The notes under the pieces were generated by a model, which was not told the DNA's origin, made no database searches, and saw only the letters and a list, made by a program, of their open reading frames with translations. From NCBI GenBank assembly GCA_965220425.1, contig OZ244830.1, forward strand, positions 2,170,001 to 2,234,000: DNA of 64,000 nt, in the 5' to 3' direction. The stretch is from Azophilus sp965220425 (GTDB lineage Bacteria; Pseudomonadota; Gammaproteobacteria; Pseudomonadales; Azotimanducaceae). Shown in pieces: positions 36,166 to 46,117 of this stretch. Position numbers and translations under genes: made by a program. The stretch's first letter is position 1, and each line of letters opens with the position of its first letter.

Positions 36166-36585
36166 ACCGGCTTCGTTAATGGACTGAGCGGGCTGTTCGT
36201 GGCTTCGCGCCCGCGGCGCTTGTGCCCTCGGTCTGTAGACCGCCCGTCGATTTTCCGAACCAGGGGGGCGCGGTGCCGCGCCGGTCGCGCCTTATCCTTC
36301 GCGTACAATGCTGCGTGTTCGATTCGCCGCGCTCGGTGTTCTACAACCTGAGCGATCCGGGAATACGGTTCCGATGGCTTTGAACAGGCTCGTAGACCGG
36401 TTTATTCGAACCCTCCTACCCTCTTACCTTCGAGGAGAACTGGTGCATTGTGGGCCCTGCAGTGCGGCCAGGTTGCGTGGACGACTGCTGTTTCTGTATG
36501 TTAATTCGAAGCGCTTAAGCCACGGGCGGGCGAGAGTGGCAAGCGACTCCTGGGCATCGTGTCCGCACCGTTGCGGGAAGATGTT
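36166..36585. promoter_or_regulatory. Gap before symporter 2
   Basis: 420 bases with no convincing gene. A 93-codon open frame at 36308-36589 has no family marks and overlaps the symporter start, so I do not call it. A stem-loop is not obvious after the receptor stop. The promoter for the symporter probably lies in the less GC-rich part at about 36480-36550. Confidence 0.35.
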
Positions 36586-38343
36586 GTGACCCTTATCGAT
36601 TGGTGCGTCGTCGTCGCTTACTTGTTGTTTGCGCTTGGCGTCGGGATGGTTTTCAAGAAATCGGCTAGCCGCAGTACCACGGATTTCTTTGTTGCAGGCC
36701 GGTCGTTGCCCTGGATGGTGGCTGGCACCTCCATGGTCGCGACGACCTTCTCGGCGGATACGCCGCTGTTCGTCGCTGGCATGGTCCGTGAACAAGGTAT
36801 TTACGCGAATTGGTTTTGGTGGACCGGTGCTATCGGTACGCTCGCCGGAGTGTTCTTTTTCGCGCGACTTTGGCGGCGAAGCGGCGTCGTTACTGACCTT
36901 GAACTCATCGCCCTGCGCTACGACCCGGGTCCGGCCTCACTCGGGCTCCGTGTATTTCGAGCGCTGCACGACGGGGTATTCGTGAACGGCGTTGTCATGG
37001 CGTCCGTGACACTGGCGATGTCCACGGTGATTAGCGCTGTGCTGGGATTGTCGAATGAACCGATATCGATTCTGGGGTTTGGTGAGATAACGCCTACCCT
37101 GGCGATTCTGACCGGGCTTTGTTTGGTGGCGGCTTTTTACACCTTGCTTTCGGGACTGTACGGCGTTGTGTATACGGATCTCCTGCAGTTTCTACTGGCC
37201 ATGGTCGGCTCGATAGCGTTGGCCGTCATCGCCTATGTCGATCTGGAAGGCCGCGGAGGCTTCGTCGCGATGCTACAGTCTTCCAAGTCGTTCTCAGCGG
37301 ATACTTTGCGCATTTTCCCGGCCTTCGGCGCCAACCAGGGTACCTTTACTTTCTTGGTCTTTGTCCTGGTTCTTTGGTGGCCGGCAGCAGTTGGACCGGG
37401 CTACTTCCTGCAACGTACCTTGGCAACGAGAAGCGAAAACGATGCGGTGCTGAGCCTAGCCTGGTTCGCGTTCTGTCACTACGTGTTGAGAAGCTGGCCA
37501 TGGATAGTCGTGGGACTCTCCTCAATGGTTTACTTTCCGAGGATGGCCAACGCCGAGCAAGCTTATCCGGCGCTGGTGGGCGAACTATTACCCGTTGGGC
37601 TCAAAGGCATCATGGTTACCTCTTTGCTCGCTGCCTTTATGTCGACTCTCGATACGCATCTGAATTGGGGGGCATCCTATTTGGTCAACGATGTATACAA
37701 GGCACTGAGAAAAAGGCCCCGATCGGAGCGGGAGGATGTAGGCGCCGCGAGAGTCGCCATGCTTGTACTAATACTCTTTGCATTGATCATTGCCATGTCC
37801 TTGACATCGATTCTGTCCGCTTATCAATACTTGGCTGTCATGCTCGCGGGTTCCGTCGCCGTTCAAATCGCTCGGTGGTACTGGTGGCGAGTCACGGTGT
37901 GGACGGAAATTACGGCTCTGTTGGCAGGCTTCCTGTTTGGCAACCTATTGTACTTCTGGTGGCTGCCGAGCAGTGCGGGGAACGATCACTTCGCGGTACA
38001 GGTGTTGTTGAATACTATTTGCACGTGCATCTTAGCGCTCGCCGTCACCTTTTGGACCAGCGGCAGCGGTCCTTCCGACCACGTTGTGGACTTTTATCGG
38101 AAATTGCGCATCCAAGGCGCGGGCTGGCACCGGGTGCGCAAACTTGCGGGCGTCGCCCCGATCGACGACAGGATATCGATTGCGGCTCTGCTATGGATAT
38201 CCTGGATGGCTGCGCTGTTTGGCATGATGTTGGCGGTGGGATACGCAATACTGCAACAGCTCGTACCCGCGACTTTGTGTGGCGTCCTTTGCCTTACCGG
38301 CATAACGACTGCGTATTTCGTAAACCGAAAAGCAAGACCCTAA
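36586..38343 (+). CDS. Sodium:solute symporter (SSS), copy 2
   Basis: A 585-aa paralogue of the symporter at 20131, with the same length and the same key stretches (FFVAGRSLPWMVAGTSM, TTFSADTPLFVAG, FMSTLDTHLNWGASYLVND). I chose GTG 36586 over 36559 because it aligns with copy 1 and has GGGAAG upstream. Third positions are much less GC-rich than in copy 1. It is followed by a Gfo/Idh gene, the reverse of the order in the first pair. It probably imports the same or a closely related sugar. Confidence 0.9.
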   Translation: MTLIDWCVVVAYLLFALGVGMVFKKSASRSTTDFFVAGRSLPWMVAGTSMVATTFSADTPLFVAGMVREQGIYANWFWWTGAIGTLAGVFFFARLWRRSGVVTDLELIALRYDPGPASLGLRVFRALHDGVFVNGVVMASVTLAMSTVISAVLGLSNEPISILGFGEITPTLAILTGLCLVAAFYTLLSGLYGVVYTDLLQFLLAMVGSIALAVIAYVDLEGRGGFVAMLQSSKSFSADTLRIFPAFGANQGTFTFLVFVLVLWWPAAVGPGYFLQRTLATRSENDAVLSLAWFAFCHYVLRSWPWIVVGLSSMVYFPRMANAEQAYPALVGELLPVGLKGIMVTSLLAAFMSTLDTHLNWGASYLVNDVYKALRKRPRSEREDVGAARVAMLVLILFALIIAMSLTSILSAYQYLAVMLAGSVAVQIARWYWWRVTVWTEITALLAGFLFGNLLYFWWLPSSAGNDHFAVQVLLNTICTCILALAVTFWTSGSGPSDHVVDFYRKLRIQGAGWHRVRKLAGVAPIDDRISIAALLWISWMAALFGMMLAVGYAILQQLVPATLCGVLCLTGITTAYFVNRKARP

Positions 38344-38395
38344 AAAACATGTTCTCTTCCCCTTTTTGGGTCAATGTGAGTGAGGGTTTTCGAAT

Positions 38396-39532
38396 ATGAA
38401 AGTTGGAATTTGTGGGTTGGGCTCGAGAATGGCGTTTTTGACAAAGGTGTTTTCTCGGCAGTCGAATGACCTGGAATTTGTTGCGTATGCGGACCCCGCG
38501 CCGCTTGGGTTGCCGTATCTTCAAGCACACGGCATAGATCCCGGAAAAGCGTACACCAGCACGTCGAATATGGTGAAGAGCGAGTCGCTGGATTTTCTGA
38601 TGATAGGTAGCCCGAATCATATGCATCTGCAACACATCCGAGAAGGCCTAAGACATGGACTCAAGATTTTTACGGAAAAGCCGGTAGTCATCGACCAAAA
38701 GCAAACGTTTGAATTGCTCGATTTGTTGACGCAATACGGTGCCGATAATGTCATCGTTGGCTTGGTATTGCGTTACTCGCCGTTATTCCGAGACGTTGCG
38801 CATGCGATTCACAACGGAGTGCTTGGCACCATAAGCAGCATGGAGGCCAGCGAACACATCTCTCCTAGCCACGGTGCATTTTTCATGCGCGACTGGCGCC
38901 GATATGCCGCATTTTCGGGGGGATTCTTGCTGGAGAAATGTTGTCACGACCTGGATTTGTATCAAGGCCTGGTTCGACGAAGACCAGCGCGGGTCGTCAG
39001 TTTTGGTGGCCGTCGTACATTTGTGTCCCACAATCGGGCCCTAGAGAACGAGGACGTCTATCACGAGATGGCGGGGGGTTGGTCCAGCGCCGAGTCGGTG
39101 TTTCAGAGTGACAGCGACATCGTTGACCATCAAACCGCGTTAATTGAATACGAAAACGGCGTGAGCATGTGTTTTCATACAAATCTCAACGTTCCGGGAA
39201 AGTCGCGCCACTTCTATATCATTGGTTCCGATGCGACGGCGGAAGGCGATTTCGAAAGAAATTACTTTCGCCTCCAGGATACGAGAAGCAATCGTATTTT
39301 GAGGGAAAACCGTTATGCGTTCAGCGATCCGTTGGGGCACTACGGCGCCGAAGAACTGATGGTATTCGACATCTGCGCACATCTATTTGACGGCGACAGT
39401 CTGCCGGTCTCAGTACTGGATGCTCTCGAAGCTGGCCTGACAGCGATCAAGCTCGACGAAGCACGTATTTCGCGGACAATTCTCGACATGAAATACGTTT
39501 TCCAAAAGTTCGACAGCTACGGACTTCGCTAG
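38396..39532 (+). CDS. Gfo/Idh/MocA-family oxidoreductase, copy 2
   Basis: A 378-aa paralogue of the protein at 18959-20134, sharing VGICGLGSRMAFL, EKPVVI, and GGFLLEKCCHDLDLYQGLVR. It is 52 bases after symporter 2, so the two form a unit. The TAG stop lies in the ctag target of the IS1380 element, which left the stop intact. The substrate is unknown; that both symporter copies are paired with this oxidoreductase implies a linked function. Confidence 0.87.
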   Translation: MKVGICGLGSRMAFLTKVFSRQSNDLEFVAYADPAPLGLPYLQAHGIDPGKAYTSTSNMVKSESLDFLMIGSPNHMHLQHIREGLRHGLKIFTEKPVVIDQKQTFELLDLLTQYGADNVIVGLVLRYSPLFRDVAHAIHNGVLGTISSMEASEHISPSHGAFFMRDWRRYAAFSGGFLLEKCCHDLDLYQGLVRRRPARVVSFGGRRTFVSHNRALENEDVYHEMAGGWSSAESVFQSDSDIVDHQTALIEYENGVSMCFHTNLNVPGKSRHFYIIGSDATAEGDFERNYFRLQDTRSNRILRENRYAFSDPLGHYGAEELMVFDICAHLFDGDSLPVSVLDALEAGLTAIKLDEARISRTILDMKYVFQKFDSYGLR

Positions 39533-39772
39533 CCCGCATATCTCACCAACGAACCGAGTTGGTCGAACGGGCTCGGTCGGGAGCGTTTTTGACCCTTTTG
39601 AGGGGCGGTAGGCCACGCGGGCGGACGGGTGGTCGCCGAAATTCGACCGTCGGAGCGCTCGCGGGCGTTCGAAACGGCCGTTCGGGGCGGTTTTCGCGGT
39701 ACGCGGGCGTCGTCCGGGCGCGGGGCGTCCCCGGGCGGGTGCCCGGTCGGTGTTGTACCCGCGGGAGCGCGG
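39533..39772. other. Non-coding left end of IS1380
   Basis: Very GC-rich sequence between the terminal repeat and the transposase stop. Open frames here are only the antisense continuation of the transposase region, and I see no gene. Confidence 0.5.
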
Positions 39773-40336
39773 CTACGCGGGTGGCGCGCGGGTCGGGCCA
39801 CGGCACAGTGCCGCCGCGGCGGCGGCGAACTCGCTTCGGTACGGGTACACCGACGAGAACGACAGCCACACCCTGCGCGCGGTGACGCGCACCCGGGCGG
39901 CGACCTTGAGCAGCCGCACGCGCAGCGTTCCGCATTGCGCCCTGGCCCAGCGCGTGCCGGCCAAGCCCAGCCGCCGCAGGCCGTGCATCAGAACATAGGC
40001 GAAGGACGCGAAATACAGCCGCAGTTGGTTGGCGCGTAGCGTCGCCGTGCTGGTGCGGTCGGCGAACAGGTCGAGCTGGCACTCCTTGATGCGGTTCTCC
40101 ATGTCGCCGCGGGCGCAATACAGTTCCTCGTAGAGCCGTTGCGGTCCGGCGACCTCGCGGCCCAGACTGGTCACCACGAAGCGCGGGTTCGGTCCCTTCG
40201 ACAGATGCTCCGCCTTGGCCACCACCCGGCGCGCCCGACTCCAGGACTGGTGGGTGCGGTAGCGGAATTCCCGGAACCGCCGCGACGCCCGGCCGGTGTG
40301 CGCGTGACGGCGGCGGGACTTGCGCAGCGCCTTGCC
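39773..40336 (-). pseudogene. IS1380 transposase, C-terminal part
   Basis: The C-terminal half of an IS1380 DDE transposase: RVVAKAEHLSKGPNPRFVV, the Glu-containing DMENRIKECQLDLFADRTS, ANQLRLYFASFAYVL and LRVRLLKVAARVRV. It continues the N-terminal part (46497-47365) through the shared gccttgcc duplication: G-K-A at one side joins L-R-K-S-R-R on the other. The whole protein would be about 475 aa. Confidence 0.88.
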
Positions 40337-40374
40337 GTAAGCGGGCAAACAAGGCCGTTCTGGACTTTCGCGGC

Positions 40375-40604
40375 CTATTGAGGAGGTGGGTCTCGGGTGC
40401 GGCCGAGGTCGGAACGTAACGGCCGATCCGCGAACAGCGTCTTCCAGACCCGCGGCGTCAGCTCGTTGACTCGCTTCGCGGGATGTTGACCGACCCGCTG
40501 CAGAACATCGACGAGGTAGGGGTACGGATCGACACCCTGCAACTGGCAGGTAACCAGCAGGCTCTGGATCACGCCTATCCGCCGAGCGCCCAACTCCGTC
40601 CACG
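40375..40604 (-). pseudogene. tnpC: IS66 tnpC (copy 2), 3' part
   Basis: The last 76 or so codons of tnpC (L-G-A-R-R-I-G-V-I-Q-S-L-L-V-T-C-Q to the stop at 40375), practically identical to copy 1. It is separated from the 5' part at 44340 by RIT-2. The break is at cacg. Confidence 0.92.
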
Positions 40605-40632
40605 AGTAATGTTGAATTCAACATTATGCGTG
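40601..40632. repeat. One-sided palindrome at the left end of RIT-2
   Basis: A perfect 20-bp palindrome, taatgttgaa joined to ttcaacatta, occupies 40607-40626. It is flanked by cacg (target, 40601-40604) and cgtg (element end, 40629-40632), giving a larger mirror. No equivalent exists at the right end. The layout matches the unit at 27014-27046 in RIT-1 although the sequence differs. Confidence 0.85.
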
Positions 40633-40720
40633 AAACGTTAAGCGACTCGTAATGTTGAGTCGCAGGCGTCCGGCCCCGCGCTGACTGGCGCCAAGCCCGG
40701 AATCGCTTAACATTTCTATA
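40629..40720. repeat. RIT-2 left terminal inverted repeat
   Basis: 92 bp from cgtgaaacgttaagc to catttctata. It contains taatgttgag, the same motif as the arms of the adjacent palindrome. It pairs with 44248-44339 with three differences clustered around 40692. Confidence 0.95.
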
Positions 40721-40761
40721 TCTTTCTCCCTCCACCTGACCCGACTGGAGGGAGAACAGAC

Positions 40762-42335
40762 ATGAATCATCCAACTTCACCCGTGGTGTGTTCGGAAGCG
40801 GGTTCTGGCCTGCTGGCGGACATCCTCGGCGCTTTCACTGCAGATCTGAATGCCGTGGGCTTGTCCGCGGAACATGCCCGCCGTCTCCGGCGTAGTGCAT
40901 GGCACTTGCTGATCTGGCTGGACCTCTGCGACGTTACTGTCGAGTCCGTCGATGACACCGTACTGTGCGCCTTCCGCCGACATGATTGTCAATGCCCCGG
41001 CATGGAAGGGGAGCGGCGGAAGATGCTCGTCCCGGACGGGCGGGCGTTCCTGACGGGTGCCCTGAAACTGGTCCAGTTCCTGGAAGATAACGGGTGGGTT
41101 CCTCATCTCGGAGAGCTTGATGCCAACTTGCGTCATCTGGATGCCTTCCTTGTCCGTTGCAGGGAGCAAGGCTACAGACCGGGAGGGGTCCGCACATATC
41201 GGAATAGCTGTCGCCACTTTTTGATTTGGCTGCATCGCTCGCGTATCCCGATTGCAGATGTTGATTTCGAGACGCTGGAACGTTTCCAGCAACATGACTG
41301 CGTCTGCCCCGGAGCGCGCCAAACCACGCGCCACCGCGGTGCCGGTGCCCGCCAGGTGTCTCAGATCCGATCCTTCGTGCGATATCTCATTGCGACCGAT
41401 GTGGTGCCCGTTCAGAAGATGATGCCCGAGCCGGATGCGCGCCCGGCGATGGGGTCGTTCGAGGAATGGCTCCGGCATCACCGTGCAATCGGCGAGGGAT
41501 CGATCGTCCGACATTCCCGACAGGCTGCAATGCTGGTCGCGGATCTAGGCCCGGATCCCCGCTCGTACGACGCGGCAGGGATCCGGGACGCCCTTCTGGG
41601 CCGATATGATGGAGTCTCGTCGAGTTTTGCCGGCAAGTTGGCATGTTCCATGCGCATGTATTTGCGCTACCTCGCGTCGAGCGATAGCTGTTCACCATCC
41701 CTGATTGATGCCGTTCCAACCGCCACCACATGGCGGCTCGCTCCCCTGCCGCGCTACATCCTCCCCGAGCAGGTAGAGCATGTGATCGCCTGTTGCGATG
41801 TGACGACGCCCAATGGCTGCCGGGACAAAGCGATCCTGTTATTGCTTGCCCGACTTGCCCTCCGGGCCGGTGACGTAGTCGCGCTGCGGCTGGAGGATAT
41901 CGACTGGCGGGGAGCCCGTGTCCGGGTCTGCGGAAAGTCGAAGCGCGAGGAATGCCTCCCATTACCCCAAGATGCCGGGGATGGCATTCTGGATTACATC
42001 GTCTGGATTACATCGAGAAGGCGCGCCCCCGGGTTGCGGAGAAGCGGATCTTCCTGAGGGCTATCGCGCCCTATCGTCCCCTAGCGTCCAGCCACGCTAT
42101 TACCGGCGTCGTGGTTCGGGCGTTGAAGCGCGCCGGTCTGGAAGAGGTACGACCGCAAGGGGCCCATCTCTTCAGGCATTCCGCGGCGACCAACCTGCTG
42201 CGATCCGGACAGTCCCTGGAAACCATCAGCGCACTTCTGCGCCACAAGTCGATGGCCACAACCACGATCTATGCAAAGACCGACGCACCCATGCTGCTCG
42301 AGATTGCGCAGCCCTGGATCGGAGATCAATCATGA
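40762..42335 (+). pseudogene. RIT-2 recombinase A, frameshifted
   Basis: The first frame (from ATG 40762) runs through two N-terminal domains, each ending in a Cys/His motif (RRHDCQCPG and QQHDCVCPG), and the Arg region LALRAGDVVAL. A tandem copy of tctggattacatcg (41988-42001 and 42002-42015) then shifts the frame. The second frame (to 42335) holds the remaining active site: His/Arg in GAHLFRHSAAT, H-K-S-M-A-T-T-T-I-Y-A-K with the Tyr. Without one 14-base unit, GILDYIEKARPRVAEKR would read through. The end overlaps gene B by ATGA. Confidence 0.88.
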
Positions 42336-43255
42336 GCATGAAAGAGCACGTTACGCGCTACGTCGCACACAAGCGCAGTCTCGGATGCAAGTTTGCGAGC
42401 GAGGAATGTCTGCTGCTCTCCTGGGCGGATGCCGCCATGACCTCCAGAGAAGACATCATCCGTGCCGATGCGATGATCCGATGGTCTCGGCAGACATCAT
42501 CGAACGATCAGGCGCACAGGCGGCTGGCTATCGGGCGCCGGTTTGCGCTCTGGCTTCGTGCGGAGGATGAGCGCCACGAGGTGCCCCATAAGGAGTGTCT
42601 CGGGCGGTTACGGAATCAGCAACGTACCCCCATTCTGCTGAGCGATGGTCAGATCCGGGGGTTGATGGAGGCAGCCCTGCAACTGCCTCCCGCAGGTTCC
42701 ATTACACCGCACACGATCCATACCATCATCGGGTTGGTTGCGGTCACCGGGTTGCGGCGCGCGGAAGTTTGTGCCCTGCGACTGACCGACGTTACCGAAA
42801 GTGGGCTGGTGATCCGCGAAACCAAATTCGCCAAGTCAAGACTGGTGCCCCTGTCGGACAGCACCCAGGCTGCGCTTGATCGCTATCTTGGGCGCCGGAG
42901 GAAACTCAACACAAAGTGTGACCGTGTGTTCGTTCTCTCGACCGGCAAACGGATCGGCCCCGACACCCTGTCAGAACTGTTCCGCAAGCTTGCGCATACA
43001 GCGGGGCTTCGTGGCGGCAAGGGAGAACGCGGGGTAACGCTCCATCAATTGCGGCACAAATTTGCGGTCAGGTCTCTCGAGCAGGCGACCGCCACCGATC
43101 GTGACAACATCAGTCGGCATATCCTCGCCCTGTCAACCTATATGGGCCATGTCAGCGTTTCCTCGACCTATTGGTATCTCCACGCGACGCCGGTCCTGCT
43201 CCGGGGAATTGCCGACAAGGCCGAGAAACTTCACACGGGGAGGGCCGCGTCATGA
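42332..43255 (+). CDS. RIT-2 tyrosine recombinase B
   Basis: A 307-aa complete recombinase. Catalytic positions are Arg in TGLRRAEVCAL, Lys in ETKFAKSRLVPL, His/Arg in LHQLRHKFAVRSL, His in YMGHVSVSSTYWYLH and its Tyr. ATG 42332 overlaps the A stop, and the stop overlaps the C start (ATGA both times). It is homologous to gene B of RIT-1 but well diverged. Confidence 0.9.
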   Translation: MSMKEHVTRYVAHKRSLGCKFASEECLLLSWADAAMTSREDIIRADAMIRWSRQTSSNDQAHRRLAIGRRFALWLRAEDERHEVPHKECLGRLRNQQRTPILLSDGQIRGLMEAALQLPPAGSITPHTIHTIIGLVAVTGLRRAEVCALRLTDVTESGLVIRETKFAKSRLVPLSDSTQAALDRYLGRRRKLNTKCDRVFVLSTGKRIGPDTLSELFRKLAHTAGLRGGKGERGVTLHQLRHKFAVRSLEQATATDRDNISRHILALSTYMGHVSVSSTYWYLHATPVLLRGIADKAEKLHTGRAAS

Positions 43256-44252
43256 CCAATCTGGCTCCCCACGTGTGCGGCTTTCTCCGCGAACACATGC
43301 CGCGCCAGCGAAATGCCAGCCGTCACACCATCGCGAGTTACGCCGACAGCCTCATGCTGCTGGTCCGCTATATCGCCGAACGCTTCAAGGTCAGGCCCTG
43401 CACCATCACGTTGGAACAACTGACGGTGGAACTGATTTCGGCTTTCTCGACCATCTCGAGGTGGACAGAAATAACAGCGTCAGCACGCGAAACGTCCGTT
43501 TGGCTGCGATCAAATCCTTTCTCCGTTATCTTGAATACCGTCTGCCATCCTGTCTCGACCTGGCCCGGCAGGTTCATGCCATACCTATGAAGGCCCATGA
43601 TCACTCGGTCGTCCACTATCTGGATCACAAGGAAATCAAGGCTCTGCTGGACGCTCCGGATCCCGGAACACCGGCCGGGCTGAGGGACCGGGCCATGCTT
43701 CATCTTGTCTATGCCGCGGGGCTTCGCGTGTCCGAACTGGTCGGCGTGATGCTGGAAGACCTCGGACACCCCGGTCTCGATACCCTTCGTATCATGGGCA
43801 AAGGCCGTAAGGAGCGTGGCCTGCCGCTGTGGAAAGAAACCACTGAAGTGATCCGGCACTGGCTAAAGGTTCGCCCCGAGGTCACGGATCATCACCTGTT
43901 CCTGAACTCCAGAGGACAGGCGATGAGCCGGCACGGGTTCGCGCATCGCCTCGCGCTCCATGCCAAGGCGGCGGAGACGGCGGAACCGTCCCTTGCCGAC
44001 AAGCGGGTCCATCCGCATGTGCTTCGTCACAGCTGTGCCCTACACATGCTGGAGGCCACCGGTGATATACGGAAGGTCTCCCTGTGGCTGGGCCATACCA
44101 GCATACAGAGCACGGAAATCTACCTGCGGGCAGATCCTGTCGGAAAGCTTGCCATTCTGTCCGAAAACAGGCCGCCCGTGATCGCCAAGGGCTCGTTCCC
44201 CGACGCTCCCGACCGGCTGCTCGCGATTTTGCAGGACGCACGCTCGTTATAG
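43252..44252 (+). pseudogene. RIT-2 recombinase C, frameshifted
   Basis: Starting at ATG 43252 the product reads M-T-N-L-A-P-H-V-C-G-F-L to T-V-E-L-I-S-A-F, where one base is missing at about 43446 (gctttctcgacc for gctttcctcgacc). The other frame continues with LDHLEVDRNNSVSTRNVRLAAIKSF, Arg in AAGLRVSELVGV, His/Arg in PHVLRHSCALHML, His in WLGHTSIQSTEIYLR and the Tyr. The stop at 44250-44252 lies inside the right terminal repeat. Confidence 0.88.
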
Positions 44253-44339
44253 AAATGTTAAGCGATTCCGGCCCTGTCGCCAGTCAGCGCGGGGCCGGAC
44301 GCCTGCGACTCAACATTACGAGTCGCTTAACGTTTCACG
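44248..44339. repeat. RIT-2 right terminal inverted repeat
   Basis: Complement of 40629-40720 with three mismatches. The outer end tttcacg joins the IS66 sequence directly at 44340. Confidence 0.95.
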
Positions 44340-45714
44340 CAAACGTCCAGTTCCGCCGACTCATCGGAATCTGGCGAATGCTGCGCTCCAGATGATTCGT
44401 ATCCGGGGACACGGCCGGATCCTCAAGGAACACCCGCAACCCGGCTTCCCGCTCCGCCGCATACTGAAGCGCCTGGGAAAACGGGTTGCTCGGCAACAGA
44501 TCCGGTCGCTGGCGCTGTGTTTTGCACCAGGCAAAGAATGCGTCCACCGCCGGGGTGCTGTGTTCCCGCCGGTACGCCAGTTTCGCCGGACTGTCGAGTT
44601 TCTTCTTGCGAATGGTTTTCTCATGGGCATACAGTACGCCGATCAACGACAGCGCTTCGGCTACGCCCTCCGGCTCGCTTTCCCTGGCATCCACATAGCC
44701 TCGTCGACAGTGCGCCCAACACTGAGCGTGCGCGATGTCCTGCCGCTTTGCATACGCCGCATAGGCCGCGTACCCGTCGCTCAACAGCGTGCCCCTGAAG
44801 TCTCCGAGGAACGCTTTCACATGTTTGTGCGCCCGGCTCGGCGCGTAATGGAAGACGATCTCGTCCGCCTCCCCGTAGACCGGCCAGAAGTAGGCGCTAC
44901 GCATCTTCCCAGGCGCCGCGCGGCCCGCCTTGATCGTGGTCTCGTCCATGGCGATCACGCCGCCTTGCCGGATATGCGCGGCCTGTGCCGCGGTGACGGG
45001 TTCCAGCAGGTCCACGGCGCGGCCCGCCCAGTTCGTCAAGCTACTCCGGCTGACCCGAATGCCGGCATCGGCCAGGCGCTGGTGCTGCCGATACAGCGGC
45101 AGGTGATAACGGAACTTGTCAACGAGCATCCCGGCCAGGAAGCTCACGTCAACGCAGGTGCGTTCCAGTACGTTCGGCGGCGTCGAAGGCGTCAACATTT
45201 CGCCTGTGTCCCGGCGCTTTATGACCTGACGCACGTACTTCAGCACCTTGTAGCTGCCGGGCTCCTGCGCCAGGCGGTGGCTGACCTTCTCGCCGATGAC
45301 CTCCCGCTCGGCCTCGGGGATCGCCTCGATGGCGGGGTCAACAACTTCGATCACCTCGACCGGCACCGTCTCGTCGAAGCGCAACCCACTCTCGTTGACC
45401 GCCCCGTCCCGGCGCTTTTCCCGCCGGCGGTAGCGGATCTCCTGGGTGGGAATCTCCCGATCGGGCGGCGTCTCGATACCGAGCGCCGCGAACAGGTTCG
45501 CCTGCTCCACCGAATCGAACTCCAGACGCTTCTCCGAGGTGCGGCCGAACAACTGCCGCTTGAACCAGTCGACCTGCTGTTGCAGTTGGGTGATCCGGCC
45601 AAGCGCGGACTGCAGCTCTCCGGTGGCTTCAGAAAGCCGTTCGCCGAGGTCGGCGACCGCCGCACTCAGTAGTGCGTTCTCCTGCTGCAGAACGTCGATG
45701 CGGGCGCTCGACAA
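44340..45714 (-). pseudogene. tnpC: IS66 tnpC (copy 2), 5' part
   Basis: From TTG 45714 to the RIT-2 insertion point. It contains the coiled coil, RQLFGRTSEKR-type linker, IAMDETTIKAG and LLSDGYAAYAAY Asp motifs and NHLERSIRQIP. It differs from copy 1 by a handful of substitutions, and the same TTG start and out-of-frame ATG are seen. The C-terminal part is at 40375-40604. Confidence 0.92.
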
Positions 45715-45766
45715 CGTCTTTGGCGTCCATCGCTGCGAAGCCCGGATTATACCATCCGCGAGTCCG

Positions 45767-46117
45767 TCAAGCAGCCTTTCTGTAGCGTTTTCGCTGGCGT
45801 TTGATGACGATGTCGGTGCCCTCGATCAATGCCAGAAGCGCCGTGCGGCTGAGTGCGACTTTCCCGGTACCGGTCTCGCCTCGCGTCGCGAACCGGCCCG
45901 CCTCCAGACGCTTCGACCAGATCCAGTAACCGTCACCGTCGAAGGCGAGAACCTTCATCATCGTACGACGACGATTTACAAAGGCGAACCAGTTCCCGCT
46001 CGTCGGATCCGCGCCCAGCTCATTGCGCACCAGTGCAGACAGCCCGTCGAACGAGCGCCGCATGTCCGTCGGAATGGTGCATAACCAGATGCGACGCCGG
46101 CCATCCAGGCTCAGCAC
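45767..46117 (-). CDS. tnpB: IS66 accessory protein TnpB, copy 2
   Basis: 116 aa, almost identical to 513-863. GTG 46117 overlaps the tnpA stop by 7 bases. It is complete, but the element is disabled by the tnpC interruption unless copy 1 supplies TnpC in trans. Confidence 0.9.
   Translation of the reverse strand: MLSLDGRRRIWLCTIPTDMRRSFDGLSALVRNELGADPTSGNWFAFVNRRRTMMKVLAFDGDGYWIWSKRLEAGRFATRGETGTGKVALSRTALLALIEGTDIVIKRQRKRYRKAA

Larger units (their letters stand above)
40605..44339 (+). mobile_element. RIT element 2, decayed
   Basis: The same design as RIT-1: three overlapping tyrosine recombinase genes within 92-bp inverted repeats (40629-40720 and 44248-44339, three mismatches) plus a left palindrome. 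Deleting 40605-44339 restores tnpC exactly as in IS66 copy 1. Gene A has a 14-bp tandem duplication and gene C a one-base loss, so the element cannot make all three recombinases. Confidence 0.9.

Noticed and set aside
36308..36589. 93-codon plus-strand open frame before symporter 2
   Set aside because: No motif, no ribosome site, and it overlaps the symporter start.
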